Part shown: piece by piece, positions 24,971 through 34,200 of the stretch
Position numbering within the stretch: the first letter of the stretch is position 1
Layout: every line of letters starts with the position of its first letter
Source of the DNA: Lachnospiraceae bacterium
GTDB lineage: Bacteria > Bacillota > Clostridia > Lachnospirales > Lachnospiraceae
Direction of reading: 5' to 3'
NCBI GenBank assembly: GCA_910576385.1
Contig: CAJTIR010000037.1
Location: 1 to 35,133, forward strand
Length of the DNA: 35,133 bases
Notes under the pieces: model-generated
Told to the model about the DNA's origin: nothing
The model's database searches: none
Seen by the model: the letters and a program-made list of their open reading frames with translations, nothing else
Translations under genes and position numbers: made by a program

Positions 24971-25037
24971 CCTCAAGCGAAAATGTCTGCATTTTCATTT
25001 GAGGCGCAAACACAAAGGGTGAAAGATGCGTGTTTGC
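24971..25037 (-). promoter_or_regulatory. Two tandem hairpins before the small acidic-tail gene
   Basis: Hairpin 1: GCAAACAC (25006-25013) with GTGTTTGC (25030-25037). Hairpin 2: CCTCAAGCGAAAATG (24971-24985) with 24990-25004, 13 of 15 bases paired. On the minus strand the 3' arm of hairpin 2 ends in GAGG, the only ribosome binding site candidate for the gene. Confidence 0.55.
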
Positions 25038-25106
25038 ATTTGTCCTTTCTTCTTTTTTTCTTTCACCTTTTCCTCAATTCTATGCGTCATCTGACGCAAA
25101 TAGGTA

Positions 25107-25271
25107 CTAGTGTCTTGACCATATTATATTCTGGCAAACCTCCTAGTCTATTTATCCATCTGTTATGTTGATTTTCTAACAATAACACTACTGCACCGTC
25201 TAAAATCCACCTGGCAGATGAACAAATATCCCTATGGAATTACACCAGATATAATATGGTGAAGACACTAG
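25107..25271. mobile_element. MITE-like element with about 27-bp terminal inverted repeats
   Basis: The left end (25107-25134, beginning CTAGTGTCTTGACCATATTA) is an almost perfect inverted repeat of the right end (25245-25271, ending ATATGGTGAAGACACTAG), with one mismatch and one indel. The 110-bp interior has no coding frame but contains a second inverted pair, CCATCTG (25157 area) and CAGATG (25215-25220). Size and structure fit a miniature inverted-repeat element or a long foldback RNA. No clear target-site duplication is visible. Confidence 0.65.
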
Positions 25272-25397
25272 CGGGGACTTTGGAGATGGTTCCCCTTTGC
25301 CGCTCCTTTTTCTCATAATTTGTGGTGAAAATTTCCAAAAACGGTTATTTTAAGTATACCACATCTCTACCGATTAGCATACCAATTTTTTTAAATT

Positions 25398-27647
25398 TTA
25401 TACTTTTTTTAGTTTTGCAAATGAGGCAAACATTTTCTTTGTCCCCACTTTATCAAACTGCACCGTCACTTCATAATCTCTGCCGCCTTCCACAATCTGT
25501 TGCACGGTTCCTTCTCCAAATTTAATATGCTTCACCCGATCTCCGTTTGTATATTCTAGTGATATTTTACTAGTGCTGTTACTGGCAAACGAAGTGGTCT
25601 GATACGACTTGTTCTGATACACATTTCTGGTGTTAAAAAGTGGATTTAGCTTGGAACCTGCACGCCCGAAGGATTGTGTCGAAGTCTCCGATTGTGGTTT
25701 TACAGCAGGCTTCTGCTTCACTGCTCTGGTCAGCAAATTTCCTGGAATCTCCTCCACAAACCTTGATATCTTATTATATTGCGTATCTCCTCGAATCATG
25801 CGCTGTTTGGCACATGTAATTGTCAAATCCGTCATTGCCCTGGTAATCCCCACATAGCACAGACGCCGTTCTTCTTCGAGGTCCATTGGATCATCTGCGG
25901 TAATAGCCATATAACCTGGAAATAAACCGTCCTCCAGGCCAGCTAAATACACATTGGGAAATTCCAAGCCTTTGGCGCTGTGCAGCGTCATAAGCACCAC
26001 ATAATCATTGTCATCCGCAAGACTGTCGATATCTGCAACCAAAGCAACCTCCTCCAAAAATCCACTCAGTGTCGGAGTCTCCTCTGTCTCCTCATAAGCT
26101 GTTGCTTTACTGATTAGTTCATCAATATTCTCAATACGCGCCCTGGCTTCGTCCGAATCTTCTGCCTCAAGTTCCTCCACATAGCCTGTCTGCTCTATAA
26201 TTTCCTGCAGTAACTGAGAAACGCTTAAAAATTCCACTTTGCTGCGCATTGTCTGAATAAAAGTTACAAAGGGCTTAATCTTAACCCCGCCCCTTCCAAT
26301 ATTTGAGATATCATCCGCCATTCTCAAAGCCTGATAGAAGCCGATTCCTTCCTGATCGGCATACTCCTGCACGCGGCTTAACGTGGTGGCGCCAATGCCG
26401 CGCTTTGGCACGTTGATAATACGGCGAACTGCAAGATCATCTCTGCCATTATCAATCGTCTTGAGATAGGCAAGCAGATCTTTAATTTCCTTTCTGGCAT
26501 AGAAATTCACGCCGCCAACCACCTTATAAGGGATATTATTGACCACAAACTGCTCTTCAAACAGACGTGACTGGGCATTGGTGCGGTAAAGCACTGCACA
26601 TTCACCATATTGATATTTTCCATTTCGCACTTTCTTCTGAATATCTCTCAATATGTACTCCGCTTCCTCATAGGCCGAGTCAAGCTGATCAAAATCAATC
26701 TTTTCTCCCACACCGTTATCTGTCCACAGCTCCTTGGCCTTACGTCCCACATTATGGGTAATCACCATATTGGCGGCATCTAAAATATTCTGTGTGGAAC
26801 GATAATTCTGTTCTAATTTGATTACCCTGGCATCTGGATATACTTCCTCAAAATCCAATATGTTCTTGATATTAGCGCCGCGGAATTTATAGATTGACTG
26901 GTCGTCATCCCCCACCACACACAGATTCTGATACTTGGCCGCCAAAAGCTTAATAAGCTGAAATTGCGCGGTATTGGTATCTTGATACTCGTCCACCATA
27001 ATATAGCGAAAACGCTCTTGATAGTAATCAAGCACCTGCTCATCCTGCCGCAAAAGCTCCACTGCCTTGACAATCAAATCATCAAAATCCAGCGCGTTAT
27101 TCTTGAGAAGCAATGCCTGATATTCCCGATAAACCGCCGCCTGTCTCTCTTTGACAAAATCACCTGCTGCACGCAGTGCAAACTCCTCTGGAGAGATCAG
27201 CTCATCCTTAGCCTTGGAAATCACACTTAAAAAACTCCGTTCCTTATAGAGCTTGGTATCGATTTCCATACGCTTACAAATTTCCTTCATCAAATTCTTC
27301 TGGTCATCTGTATCATAAATAGTAAAATGCGTATCATATCCTAGGCGGTCAATATGACGCCGCAAAATCCGTACACAAGTCGAATGAAATGTAGATACCC
27401 AGATACTCTCCGCCCCTACTTCCACCAACTGGTCAATCCGCTCCCGCATCTCCCCGGCAGCCTTGTTGGTAAAAGTAATCGCCATTATATGATAAGGATT
27501 TATTCCCTTTTCCTCGATCAAATAGACAGCTCTGTGCGTCAATACTCTGGTCTTTCCAGAACCAGCCCCAGCTAAAATCAACAGTGGTCCTTCTGTATGG
27601 AATACAGCCTCCTGCTGCATAGAATTTAAATTATCATATATACTCAT
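25398..27647 (-). CDS. pcrA: ATP-dependent DNA helicase PcrA (UvrD/Rep family)
   Basis: The 749-residue superfamily 1A 3'-5' helicase acts in repair and replication-fork processing. The motifs are in order: Q-motif LNSMQQEAV, Walker A AGAGSGKT (26-33), TFTNKAAGEM, Walker B VDEYQDTN, GDDDQSIYKFRGA, LEQNYRST, VVLMTLHSAKGLEF and YVGITRA. The C-terminus ends with the Tudor-like PcrA tail (GDRVKHIKFGEGTV...FAKLKKV), which contacts RNA polymerase in relatives. It is a single gene with a TTGAAA-17-TATAAT promoter. Confidence 0.95.
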   Translation of the reverse strand: MSIYDNLNSMQQEAVFHTEGPLLILAGAGSGKTRVLTHRAVYLIEEKGINPYHIMAITFTNKAAGEMRERIDQLVEVGAESIWVSTFHSTCVRILRRHIDRLGYDTHFTIYDTDDQKNLMKEICKRMEIDTKLYKERSFLSVISKAKDELISPEEFALRAAGDFVKERQAAVYREYQALLLKNNALDFDDLIVKAVELLRQDEQVLDYYQERFRYIMVDEYQDTNTAQFQLIKLLAAKYQNLCVVGDDDQSIYKFRGANIKNILDFEEVYPDARVIKLEQNYRSTQNILDAANMVITHNVGRKAKELWTDNGVGEKIDFDQLDSAYEEAEYILRDIQKKVRNGKYQYGECAVLYRTNAQSRLFEEQFVVNNIPYKVVGGVNFYARKEIKDLLAYLKTIDNGRDDLAVRRIINVPKRGIGATTLSRVQEYADQEGIGFYQALRMADDISNIGRGGVKIKPFVTFIQTMRSKVEFLSVSQLLQEIIEQTGYVEELEAEDSDEARARIENIDELISKATAYEETEETPTLSGFLEEVALVADIDSLADDNDYVVLMTLHSAKGLEFPNVYLAGLEDGLFPGYMAITADDPMDLEEERRLCYVGITRAMTDLTITCAKQRMIRGDTQYNKISRFVEEIPGNLLTRAVKQKPAVKPQSETSTQSFGRAGSKLNPLFNTRNVYQNKSYQTTSFASNSTSKISLEYTNGDRVKHIKFGEGTVQQIVEGGRDYEVTVQFDKVGTKKMFASFAKLKKV

Positions 27648-27680
27648 GACTCTTCCCTTTCAAAATTCAAACATTCGTTT

Positions 27681-27709
27681 ATTATAGTGGATTAATTGTC
27701 AAATTTCAA
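27681..27709 (-). promoter_or_regulatory. pcrA promoter
   Basis: Minus strand: TTGAAA (27709-27704), 17-base spacer, TATAAT (27686-27681). Confidence 0.65.
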
Positions 27710-27748
27710 CCTATTTTCTGCCATTCTCCTAAAAAAGCTACAAAATAC

Positions 27749-27777
27749 TTGTCAGCTAGTTTTTCATACTATATAAT
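27749..27777 (+). promoter_or_regulatory. Promoter of the DUF1836 gene
   Basis: TTGTCA (27749-27754), 17-base spacer, TATAAT (27772-27777). It places the start of transcription near 27784, which rules out a coding start upstream of ATG 27797. Confidence 0.65.
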
Positions 27778-27796
27778 ACTTTTTGAGGTGAAAGAA

Positions 27797-28459
27797 ATGA
27801 AAATAGACGAAAAAGATTTACTAAACAGCATTTTGGACAGTCTATCCCGTATTGACTATATCAAGCCAGAAGAACTGCCCAATATCGACTTATATATGGA
27901 TCAAGTGACAACTTTCATGGATGATCAACTCTCCATCTCCAAACGCCGCCCAGATGACAAAGTTCTGACAAAAACAATGATCAACAACTATGCCAAGAAT
28001 AATCTGTTACCCCCTCCGGTAAAGAAAAAATATTCGAAAGAGCACCTGTTGGCGCTCATTTTCATTTATTATTTTAAAAATATTTTAAGTATTTGCGATA
28101 TCCAGGAAATTTTAAATCCTATTACAGATAAATATTTCGCTTCCAATCTAGATTTTAACTTGGAAAACATTTATTCAGAGGTATTCCGCCTGGAAAAATC
28201 TGAGATCCTAAATATGCAAAAAGATCTGACCAGGAAATATCAGACCAGCCAGCAGACTTTTATAGATCTTCCCAAAGAAGAACAAGAAAATCTGCAGCGT
28301 TTTTCCTTTATCTGTATGCTTAGCTTTGATGTCTATCTCAAGAAACAGTTAATTGAAAATCTCATCGACGCTAAACTAGCTGGAAATAATTCACAAAAAA
28401 TGGCCTCCTCCAAAAAAAAGAAACCAGACAAATCTGAAAATACTCAAAAAAAAGAATAA
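27797..28459 (+). CDS. DUF1836-domain protein, possible HTH regulator
   Basis: The product has 220 residues from ATG 27797 (AGGTG ribosome binding site). The DUF1836 part (about 25-200) shows the family's RRPDDKVLTKTMINNYAKNNLLPPPVKKKYSKEHLLALIFIYYFKN, a MerR-like winged-helix layout (N-x-x-K...LLPPP...Y...L). The tail is lysine-rich (SSKKKKPDKSENTQKK). It is soluble and probably DNA-binding, with target and role unknown. It has its own promoter and a terminator at 28465-28492. Confidence 0.85.
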   Translation: MKIDEKDLLNSILDSLSRIDYIKPEELPNIDLYMDQVTTFMDDQLSISKRRPDDKVLTKTMINNYAKNNLLPPPVKKKYSKEHLLALIFIYYFKNILSICDIQEILNPITDKYFASNLDFNLENIYSEVFRLEKSEILNMQKDLTRKYQTSQQTFIDLPKEEQENLQRFSFICMLSFDVYLKKQLIENLIDAKLAGNNSQKMASSKKKKPDKSENTQKKE

Positions 28460-28464
28460 CAGGA

Positions 28465-28492
28465 ACAAGCCTCTCACTTTTGAGGGGCTTGT
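28465..28492 (+). terminator. Terminator after the DUF1836 gene
   Basis: ACAAGCCTCTCA (28465-28476) pairs with TGAGGGGCTTGT (28481-28492), 11 of 12 bases. The tail is only weakly T-rich. Confidence 0.6.
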
Positions 28493-28564
28493 CAGCACTT
28501 TATATGTATTCCAATCTAGATAAGTATCATCCATAATTTTTAGATTTTATGCATCAAACGCATA

Positions 28565-28879
28565 TTATACACTCTGATCTTCCTTCTCTTTGCCAATCCC
28601 AATCCTGGCAAATACCATATCATACCCGTCATTCCCATAATTCAGGGAACGATTGACCCGACTGATTGTGGCGGTGGAAGCTCCCGTTTTCTCTGCAATA
28701 TCTAAATATGTCTTTTGTTCCCTTAACATCCTTGCGACTTCAAATCTCTGAGATAATGACAACAACTCATTTACCGTACATACATCCTCAAAAAATGTAT
28801 AACATTCCTCTTTATTTTCCAAGCTCAATATAGCTTTAAATAAATCATCTACGGCTTCCGTCCTCAATTTCTTGCTCAT
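28565..28879 (-). CDS. YerC/YecD-type TrpR-fold regulator
   Basis: The product has 104 residues. ATG 28879 (MSKKLRTEAVDDLFKAILSLENKEECYTFFEDVCT) sits seven bases after GGAG, better than the ATG at 28885. The protein has the TrpR-like fold of the YerC family, with the HTH at YLDIAEKTGASTATISRVNRSLNYG. In Firmicutes it commonly sits near pcrA and DNA-repair genes, as here. Its regulon is not known to me. Confidence 0.9.
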   Translation of the reverse strand: MSKKLRTEAVDDLFKAILSLENKEECYTFFEDVCTVNELLSLSQRFEVARMLREQKTYLDIAEKTGASTATISRVNRSLNYGNDGYDMVFARIGIGKEKEDQSV

Positions 28880-28966
28880 CTCCATGCTCCTTTTATGTAT
28901 TTCTCACACTGTAGTGATTTTAACATATTAAAGTCATAAAGTAAATAGCTCTCACAGCAATTTCAA

Positions 28967-29683
28967 CTATGGTTTAAAATTGATATAGTCATACAGCATC
29001 CCACTCTGACTATTCAAAACCAATTCTTCTGGAAAATTTACCATTTGCAGCATTTCCAGTGCATATGCATGATTTCCTGCCATAAGATCTACATGAGCAT
29101 CAGAATCCATTACCACCGGAACCTGATACTTCATACATAACTTTAACATTTCTTGATAACACTGCCTGGGATCTCCCCGAAAACTGCTCGGCGACAAAGA
29201 AGTATTATTGACCTCCAACACAACATGATACTCTTTGGCTGCCTTGACTAACCATTCATAATTGACTGGAAAACGACTGTCGTCTGGATGAGCAATGATA
29301 TTGATATATGGATTTTTCATAGCTCCGATGTAAGCGGCAGTATTTTCCTCCACAGTGCCCGACACAAAACAAGGCGGGTGTATGCTTGCCAGCGTCACAT
29401 CCATCTCCTTTAAAAGAGAATCTGGCAGATCCACATGTCCTTGAAAATCGAGAATATTTAATTCCACACCATATAATACCGTCATAGTCTTGTATTTTCT
29501 GGGCAATACCCTGTAATTCGTAAAATAAATTCGCTGGCAGCTTCCAGGCATAGCTGGAGCATGTTCTGTAATTGCAAATATCTCCAATCCTTTCTGGTAG
29601 GCAGCCGCAATCATCTCATTCCTAGTATTATATGCATGGCCACTGGCAATGGTATGCGTGTGCAAATCTATGTTATCTCTCAT
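28967..29683 (-). CDS. PHP-domain phosphatase (YcdX-like)
   Basis: The 238-residue PHP-family metal-dependent phosphoesterase has the motifs DLHTHT (6-11), ITEHAP, YGVELNI, IIAHPDDSRFP and DSDAHVD, giving the trinuclear metal site seen in YcdX. It is close to histidinol phosphatases and PolX-type PHP domains but stands alone. The substrate is unknown. GAGGG precedes ATG 29683. Confidence 0.88.
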   Translation of the reverse strand: MRDNIDLHTHTIASGHAYNTRNEMIAAAYQKGLEIFAITEHAPAMPGSCQRIYFTNYRVLPRKYKTMTVLYGVELNILDFQGHVDLPDSLLKEMDVTLASIHPPCFVSGTVEENTAAYIGAMKNPYINIIAHPDDSRFPVNYEWLVKAAKEYHVVLEVNNTSLSPSSFRGDPRQCYQEMLKLCMKYQVPVVMDSDAHVDLMAGNHAYALEMLQMVNFPEELVLNSQSGMLYDYINFKP

Positions 29684-29762
29684 TTTTCCCTCTTTTCTAC
29701 TGCTTTTTTTGAAATCCTATCATAATTTTAACTTTTTTGCCTCAAAAAAACAAGATAGGAAA

Positions 29763-29962
29763 TATTTGAGTTTTCTCATTTTGTAATTCGTAGTACCAAA
29801 AGGTTTCCATCAATTCATGATGGAAACACTTTGCACATAAAAGCGCTATGGAAAGCTAGCTTTCCAGACGCTTTTTGTGCAAGATGTCTATGCTGCCAAA
29901 GGCAGCAAGACCTTTTGGCACTATAACATCGAATACTATAAAAAATGTGAAAACTCAAAATA
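29763..29962. repeat. 200-bp foldback element with three internal hairpins
   Basis: The outer ends (TTGAGTTTTCTCATTTT on the left, AAAATGTGAAAACTCAA on the right) pair with one mismatch. Next inwards CCAAAAGG (29796-29803) pairs with CCTTTTGG (29911-29918). Inside are three perfect or near-perfect stems: TTTCCATC/GATGGAAA (29804-29826), a long one centred on the palindrome TGGAAAGCTAGCTTTCCA with flanking TTGCACA/TGTGCAA (29831-29882), and GCTGCC-AAA-GGCAGC (29892-29906). The result is a cloverleaf-like layout. It has no coding frame, and a MITE-like element or structured RNA are both possible. Confidence 0.65.
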
Positions 29963-30070
29963 AAATAATTATCTCCATTCTGGCACTACAAATAAAAACA
30001 GATAATAAATAGGAAAACTTAAAATCAAATAACACATTGTTTTCTTTTTCATACCATATAGAAAAGAACA

Positions 30071-30133
30071 CAGGGAGGCGGGCGGAACAACGATATAAAG
30101 CCGCCAATCCCTGAATGGCACCATCTATGTGCC
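30071..30133 (+). promoter_or_regulatory. Two-stem leader, candidate riboswitch, before the binding-protein gene
   Basis: Stem 1: CAGGGA (30071-30076) pairs with TCCCTG (30108-30113), then an asymmetric internal loop, then GGCGG (30081-30085) pairs with CCGCC (30101-30105) around a 15-base loop. Stem 2: GGCAC (30117-30121) pairs with GTGCC (30129-30133) around 7 bases. It ends 3 bases before the GGAGG of the next gene. It does not match the TPP consensus. Confidence 0.45.
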
Positions 30134-30145
30134 TTGGAGGAAAAA

Positions 30146-31168
30146 ATGAAAAAATTTTACCTACGCTTATTTACCATGCTGTTATGCATCACTGCAATCT
30201 TAGGCGCCTCCATGTTAAGTGGATGTTCCAGCAACACAAAAGAAAAAGACAAATCTGTAAAATTAACGCTGAATGAAGTGGCACATTCCATCTTCTATGC
30301 CCCAATGTATGTGGCGATTCAGGAAGGATATTTTGAGGAGGAAGGCATTGACCTTACACTTGTCACTGGTTTTGGTGCCGATAAAACTATGACTGCCGTA
30401 CTCTCTGGTGAAGCAGAAATTGGCTTTATGGGGCCAGAAACTACCGTTTATACCTATAACGAAGGCGCTCAGGACTATGTGGTAAACTTTGCCCAATTAA
30501 CACAGCGCGCTGGTAATTTTCTGGTTGCCAGAGAAGAAATGCCTGACTTTTCCTGGTCCGACCTCAAAGGTATGGAAGTGCTAGGCGGCAGAAAAGGCGG
30601 TATGCCAGAAATGGTTTTTGAATATATTTTAAGGCAGCATGACATTGACCCTTCCACAGATTTAAGTATAGACCAGAGCATTGATTTTGGTTCAACTGCC
30701 GCTGCATTTGCAGGGGGAAAAGGAGATTTCTCTGTTGAATTTGAACCTGGCGCCACCTCACTGGAATTGGAAGACAAAGGCTGTGTTGTGGCTTCTCTCG
30801 GTGTAGATTCGGGTTATGTCCCTTATACCGCGTTTAGCGCTAAGGCCGATTATATGAAAAAGAATCCAGAAGTGATTCAAAAATTTACCAATGCCCTGCA
30901 AAAAGGCTTAGATTACACCCAGACTCACACTGCCGAAGAAATTGCCGCCGTGATCGCACCTCAATTCAAAGAGACAGATTCCAAAACCCTGACCGCCATT
31001 GTAAACAGATACCATGAACAGGACACTTGGAAAGAGAACTTGATTTTTGGAGAAGACAGTTATGAACTGTTGTTAGATATTTTGTCTGACGCTGGAGAAC
31101 TTACCAACAGTCCCGCCTATCAAGATCTGGTAGATCCTTCCTATGCCAAAAAAGCTGCCGGCAAATAA
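30146..31168 (+). CDS. NMT1/THI5-like (ThiY-type) ABC transporter substrate-binding lipoprotein
   Basis: The product has 340 residues from ATG 30146 (GGAGG site); an in-frame TTG at 30134 is unlikely. It has a lipoprotein signal peptide with lipobox LSGC (SMLSGCSS), followed by an NMT1-type periplasmic-binding fold: VKLTLNEVAHSIFYAPMYVAIQEGYFEEEGIDLTLVTGFGADKTMTAVLSGEAEIGFMGPE. Such proteins bind thiamin pyrimidines, nitrate, taurine or sulfonates; the ligand cannot be set from sequence alone. No permease or ATPase gene is adjacent: the next gene is on the opposite strand. It must therefore use a transporter encoded elsewhere or act as a sensor. Confidence 0.88.
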   Translation: MKKFYLRLFTMLLCITAILGASMLSGCSSNTKEKDKSVKLTLNEVAHSIFYAPMYVAIQEGYFEEEGIDLTLVTGFGADKTMTAVLSGEAEIGFMGPETTVYTYNEGAQDYVVNFAQLTQRAGNFLVAREEMPDFSWSDLKGMEVLGGRKGGMPEMVFEYILRQHDIDPSTDLSIDQSIDFGSTAAAFAGGKGDFSVEFEPGATSLELEDKGCVVASLGVDSGYVPYTAFSAKADYMKKNPEVIQKFTNALQKGLDYTQTHTAEEIAAVIAPQFKETDSKTLTAIVNRYHEQDTWKENLIFGEDSYELLLDILSDAGELTNSPAYQDLVDPSYAKKAAGK

Positions 31169-31184
31169 TCACAATTACTTGATC

Positions 31185-31219
31185 AGGGACGCCAAATATT
31201 CTAAAAATTTAGCGTCCCT
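31185..31219 (+). terminator. Terminator after the binding-protein gene
   Basis: AGGGACGC (31185-31192) pairs perfectly with GCGTCCCT (31212-31219) around an AT-rich loop that pairs further. The tail is weakly T-rich. Confidence 0.55.
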
Positions 31220-31270
31220 AGTTGATTATTCACTGCAAAATAATACAGACAAATCTGCTGCAGCTCCTAC

Positions 31271-34200
31271 TCATTGATGAGATACTTGTCTGCAATGGGC
31301 AAATTTAGCCAGAAACTCCTGATTAGCTTCCTGACCCGCTCTCCAGTGTCCTTCTCCATGTTCTGTCATCCATGTCTGTATGGAAAGCACATCCTGATGT
31401 GTAAATTTCCAGGTTTCCAGAGGTGATGTATTACCTAAAACTGCTTTTAGATACGATATATTTTCTTTGTTTCTCCATATGGATTCCTTTTCTAGTGTCC
31501 ACAGATATTCCTCTGAGATAAAACGGACATAATTCTTCTCTTCTTCCGCCTGATAAGCTGTTTCATCCCAAATGATTACCTTGGCTTTATGGACAGTGGT
31601 TTTTCGATATGCATCTGTCACTTGATATGTAATTGGAAACTCCGCCTTATACCCTGTCTGCATTTTTATTTTTAAGGGATCAAAATCTATCAGCTTTATT
31701 TTTTTTGTGAGAGTTCCATCCTCCACATCCTTTGCCTCAGCCCGTGCCAACAACGCCGACGCTGTAATCTCCCCTCGGTTTGCCTCTTCCTTGAGATAAT
31801 AATAAGATTCATCAGAATTGATTTTTGGTGGATGATTATATTTTACTTTAACCTTCAAGCGTTCCTCGGTGGTATGATTATCACTATCTGTGACTGCAAA
31901 AGTCACTAAAATATTGACAGTCTCCGCTTTTTCCAGCTTTAGAAAATAAGTATCTAAGAGAAAACTTTTTGGCACATCCTTTTGATATATTTTTTCACTT
32001 GCCTTGCGTGTACCATTTTTTGAGGCTGGATAAGAGATCTTCACAATACGAATCTTGTGATTTAAAGCTTTATAGTCCGGTTTGTCTGTCTCCTCCCCAT
32101 TATCCTCAGTGTCATGTGCTGTCAGACAACGAATCAAATCTTCTTTGCTGACATCTTCTCCCTCATAGAACTCCAGCTTCTCTCCTGGTGTCACGACAAT
32201 GGTAGGATAAGCGCTCCACTTTGCCGAAAGATTGAGATAGCTAGAGGCATGTTTGCCCTCTCCTGCTGAAAGAACCTCCCTCTCTTCCTGTTCTCTCACT
32301 TGCCCCTGTCGATTCTGATTCTCCAAGAATATACTTCCTATAACTGTGATCGGACTTACAGATAGATAAGAAGCAGATGATTCTGTAGTACTGTCAGAGA
32401 GAATCTTTTCTCTTTCGGCTTCTCTATAGAGGACGGACACTGCCTTATTTTCACCGGGTAGTTTTAAATTTCCCTCCTTAATACTCCAACCCTCAAAACC
32501 ATATTTCACTTTGCAATCATAACGTTTTCCCTCCGCTGTCTTTTTTTGTTCCAACAGTTCCTTCTCAAAAATATTTTCACGAAATTGATATAGATTTTCC
32601 AAGGAGACATCATACTCCAGCATATTTTTACCCTTTGTGGCGCCATTTCCACTGTATGCCATATTAAGATCAATATAACAAAAATAACGGTATACCGTTG
32701 CCGGCGCAGTGACTTTCTTTAATTCAGAACAATCTTGATAGCGATACATGAAATAATAACGATTTTCATTTGTATCTGCTCCCCATCTGCTGCCTGCAAT
32801 ACTGCTGCCTTCCTCTATAATCCTACTCTTTGATTCCCCGAGCTTGGCTAAGGTACGAAAACGCCCATTTTTATAATATACCTTGCGGCTACAGATCGTA
32901 TGATTCCCCACAGTTACCTCTAATTGATATGCTGCCTCTTCCTTTGGCATCAGGGATAAAACTGCTCTTTTGGTTTTTGCGGTTACGGATGAGAAAGAAT
33001 TTACACCAATCTGCGACTGAAAATTCCCAATCTTCGTCCCGACAGGCTGTCCTCTCAAAGAAATACTGCAACCTGTCTGTTCTGTGATAACGATCACCGA
33101 TTTTTTGTCGCTGTCATATGCAATCCGTACCCCCAGCCCCTCTCGGATATCTGTCTCTGTCTTTTCCAGATCACATGGGATATCTGCATAATCTTCACAT
33201 TTTATCTGATAATCATATTGGGCATACCAGATCTCATTCCCGGTCTGATTCTTTGCCTTCTGTCCTTCCTTCGTCAATACTCCAGCATCATTGATCAACT
33301 GTACTCCCTCTGTCTTAGCACTGAAATATCCCTGAAATACATAGCCTTTCTTCTCTGGAGTCTCAACAGTTTCTTCCAGACTTATTTTTTGTTCACATAA
33401 CTCATCAAAAAACAAACCCTTTTGGAATTTTTTATATAATTTGTCTGTGCCAACAACTTCTGGTTTTTTCAGGCAATGATCTAACGTGATACGGTAAATC
33501 TTTGGCTCCCAACGAGCATACCAGATAGTATTTTCCTGCATCTTAAATTCAAAAATACCTCTCTCAGTCAATTTTCCGCCAGAGCCGACCATCTTTGTGC
33601 CGCCTTTCTTTTTATCATAATACCCTAAAAATTTATACCCGTCCTTTTTAGGTATGGTGATGGCCTGATTGATCTGTTTGCCCTGTTCCCTCAGGGCACT
33701 GGTACATTTTTTGTCACTGTACCAGCCTGTTTCATATTTCTGATACAATTTTGGCGTCCCTGTTTCCAAATCAGCTTGTTGATTATCCAGAGTAGCTGTA
33801 TAAATCTTTGGCTTCCACTGGGCATACAATGTAACTGTTTCTTTATGTTTGTCTGTCAGATTCTTCACTTCTTGCCGATCTCGAAAAGCAGCAGAAGAAG
33901 ACGACGCCGCTTTTTTTGTATTCCATCCTTGAAATTGATACCCCATCTTGCTATATTGATTCTCATTGAGCAAAACCTCATCATCATAGTTTACACTTTG
34001 GCTCTTCATTGTTCCTGTGCCGCCATTGGCATTGAATTTTATGGTATAGCGGTTGGGTTTCAAGAAAAATCCATATATGGCATGGTGAAATTGTCCAGAA
34101 GCTCCAGCAGCGGTCATCCCCACATTATTGGTATCGATGGCAAATTTAAAATAACCATCCCCAGTCCAGGGTTTTTCATCCTTGTCCAGCTTTTGATCTT

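Larger units (their letters stand above)
24970..25397. other. Gap between the acidic-tail gene and pcrA
   Basis: The gap holds the tandem hairpins (24971-25037), a pyrimidine-rich stretch (25038-25080), the 165-bp inverted-repeat element (25107-25271) and AT-rich DNA. No gene is supported. Confidence 0.6.
29684..30145. other. Gap with cloverleaf foldback element and folded leader
   Basis: No gene is supported. The gap contains a 200-bp inverted-repeat element (29763-29962), AT-rich spacer DNA, and the structured leader of the binding-protein gene (30071-30133). Confidence 0.6.

Noticed and set aside
30061-30133. TPP riboswitch before the NMT1-like gene
   Set aside because: CTGAGA and GGGGTGCC-type consensus blocks are absent; the fold has only two short stems.
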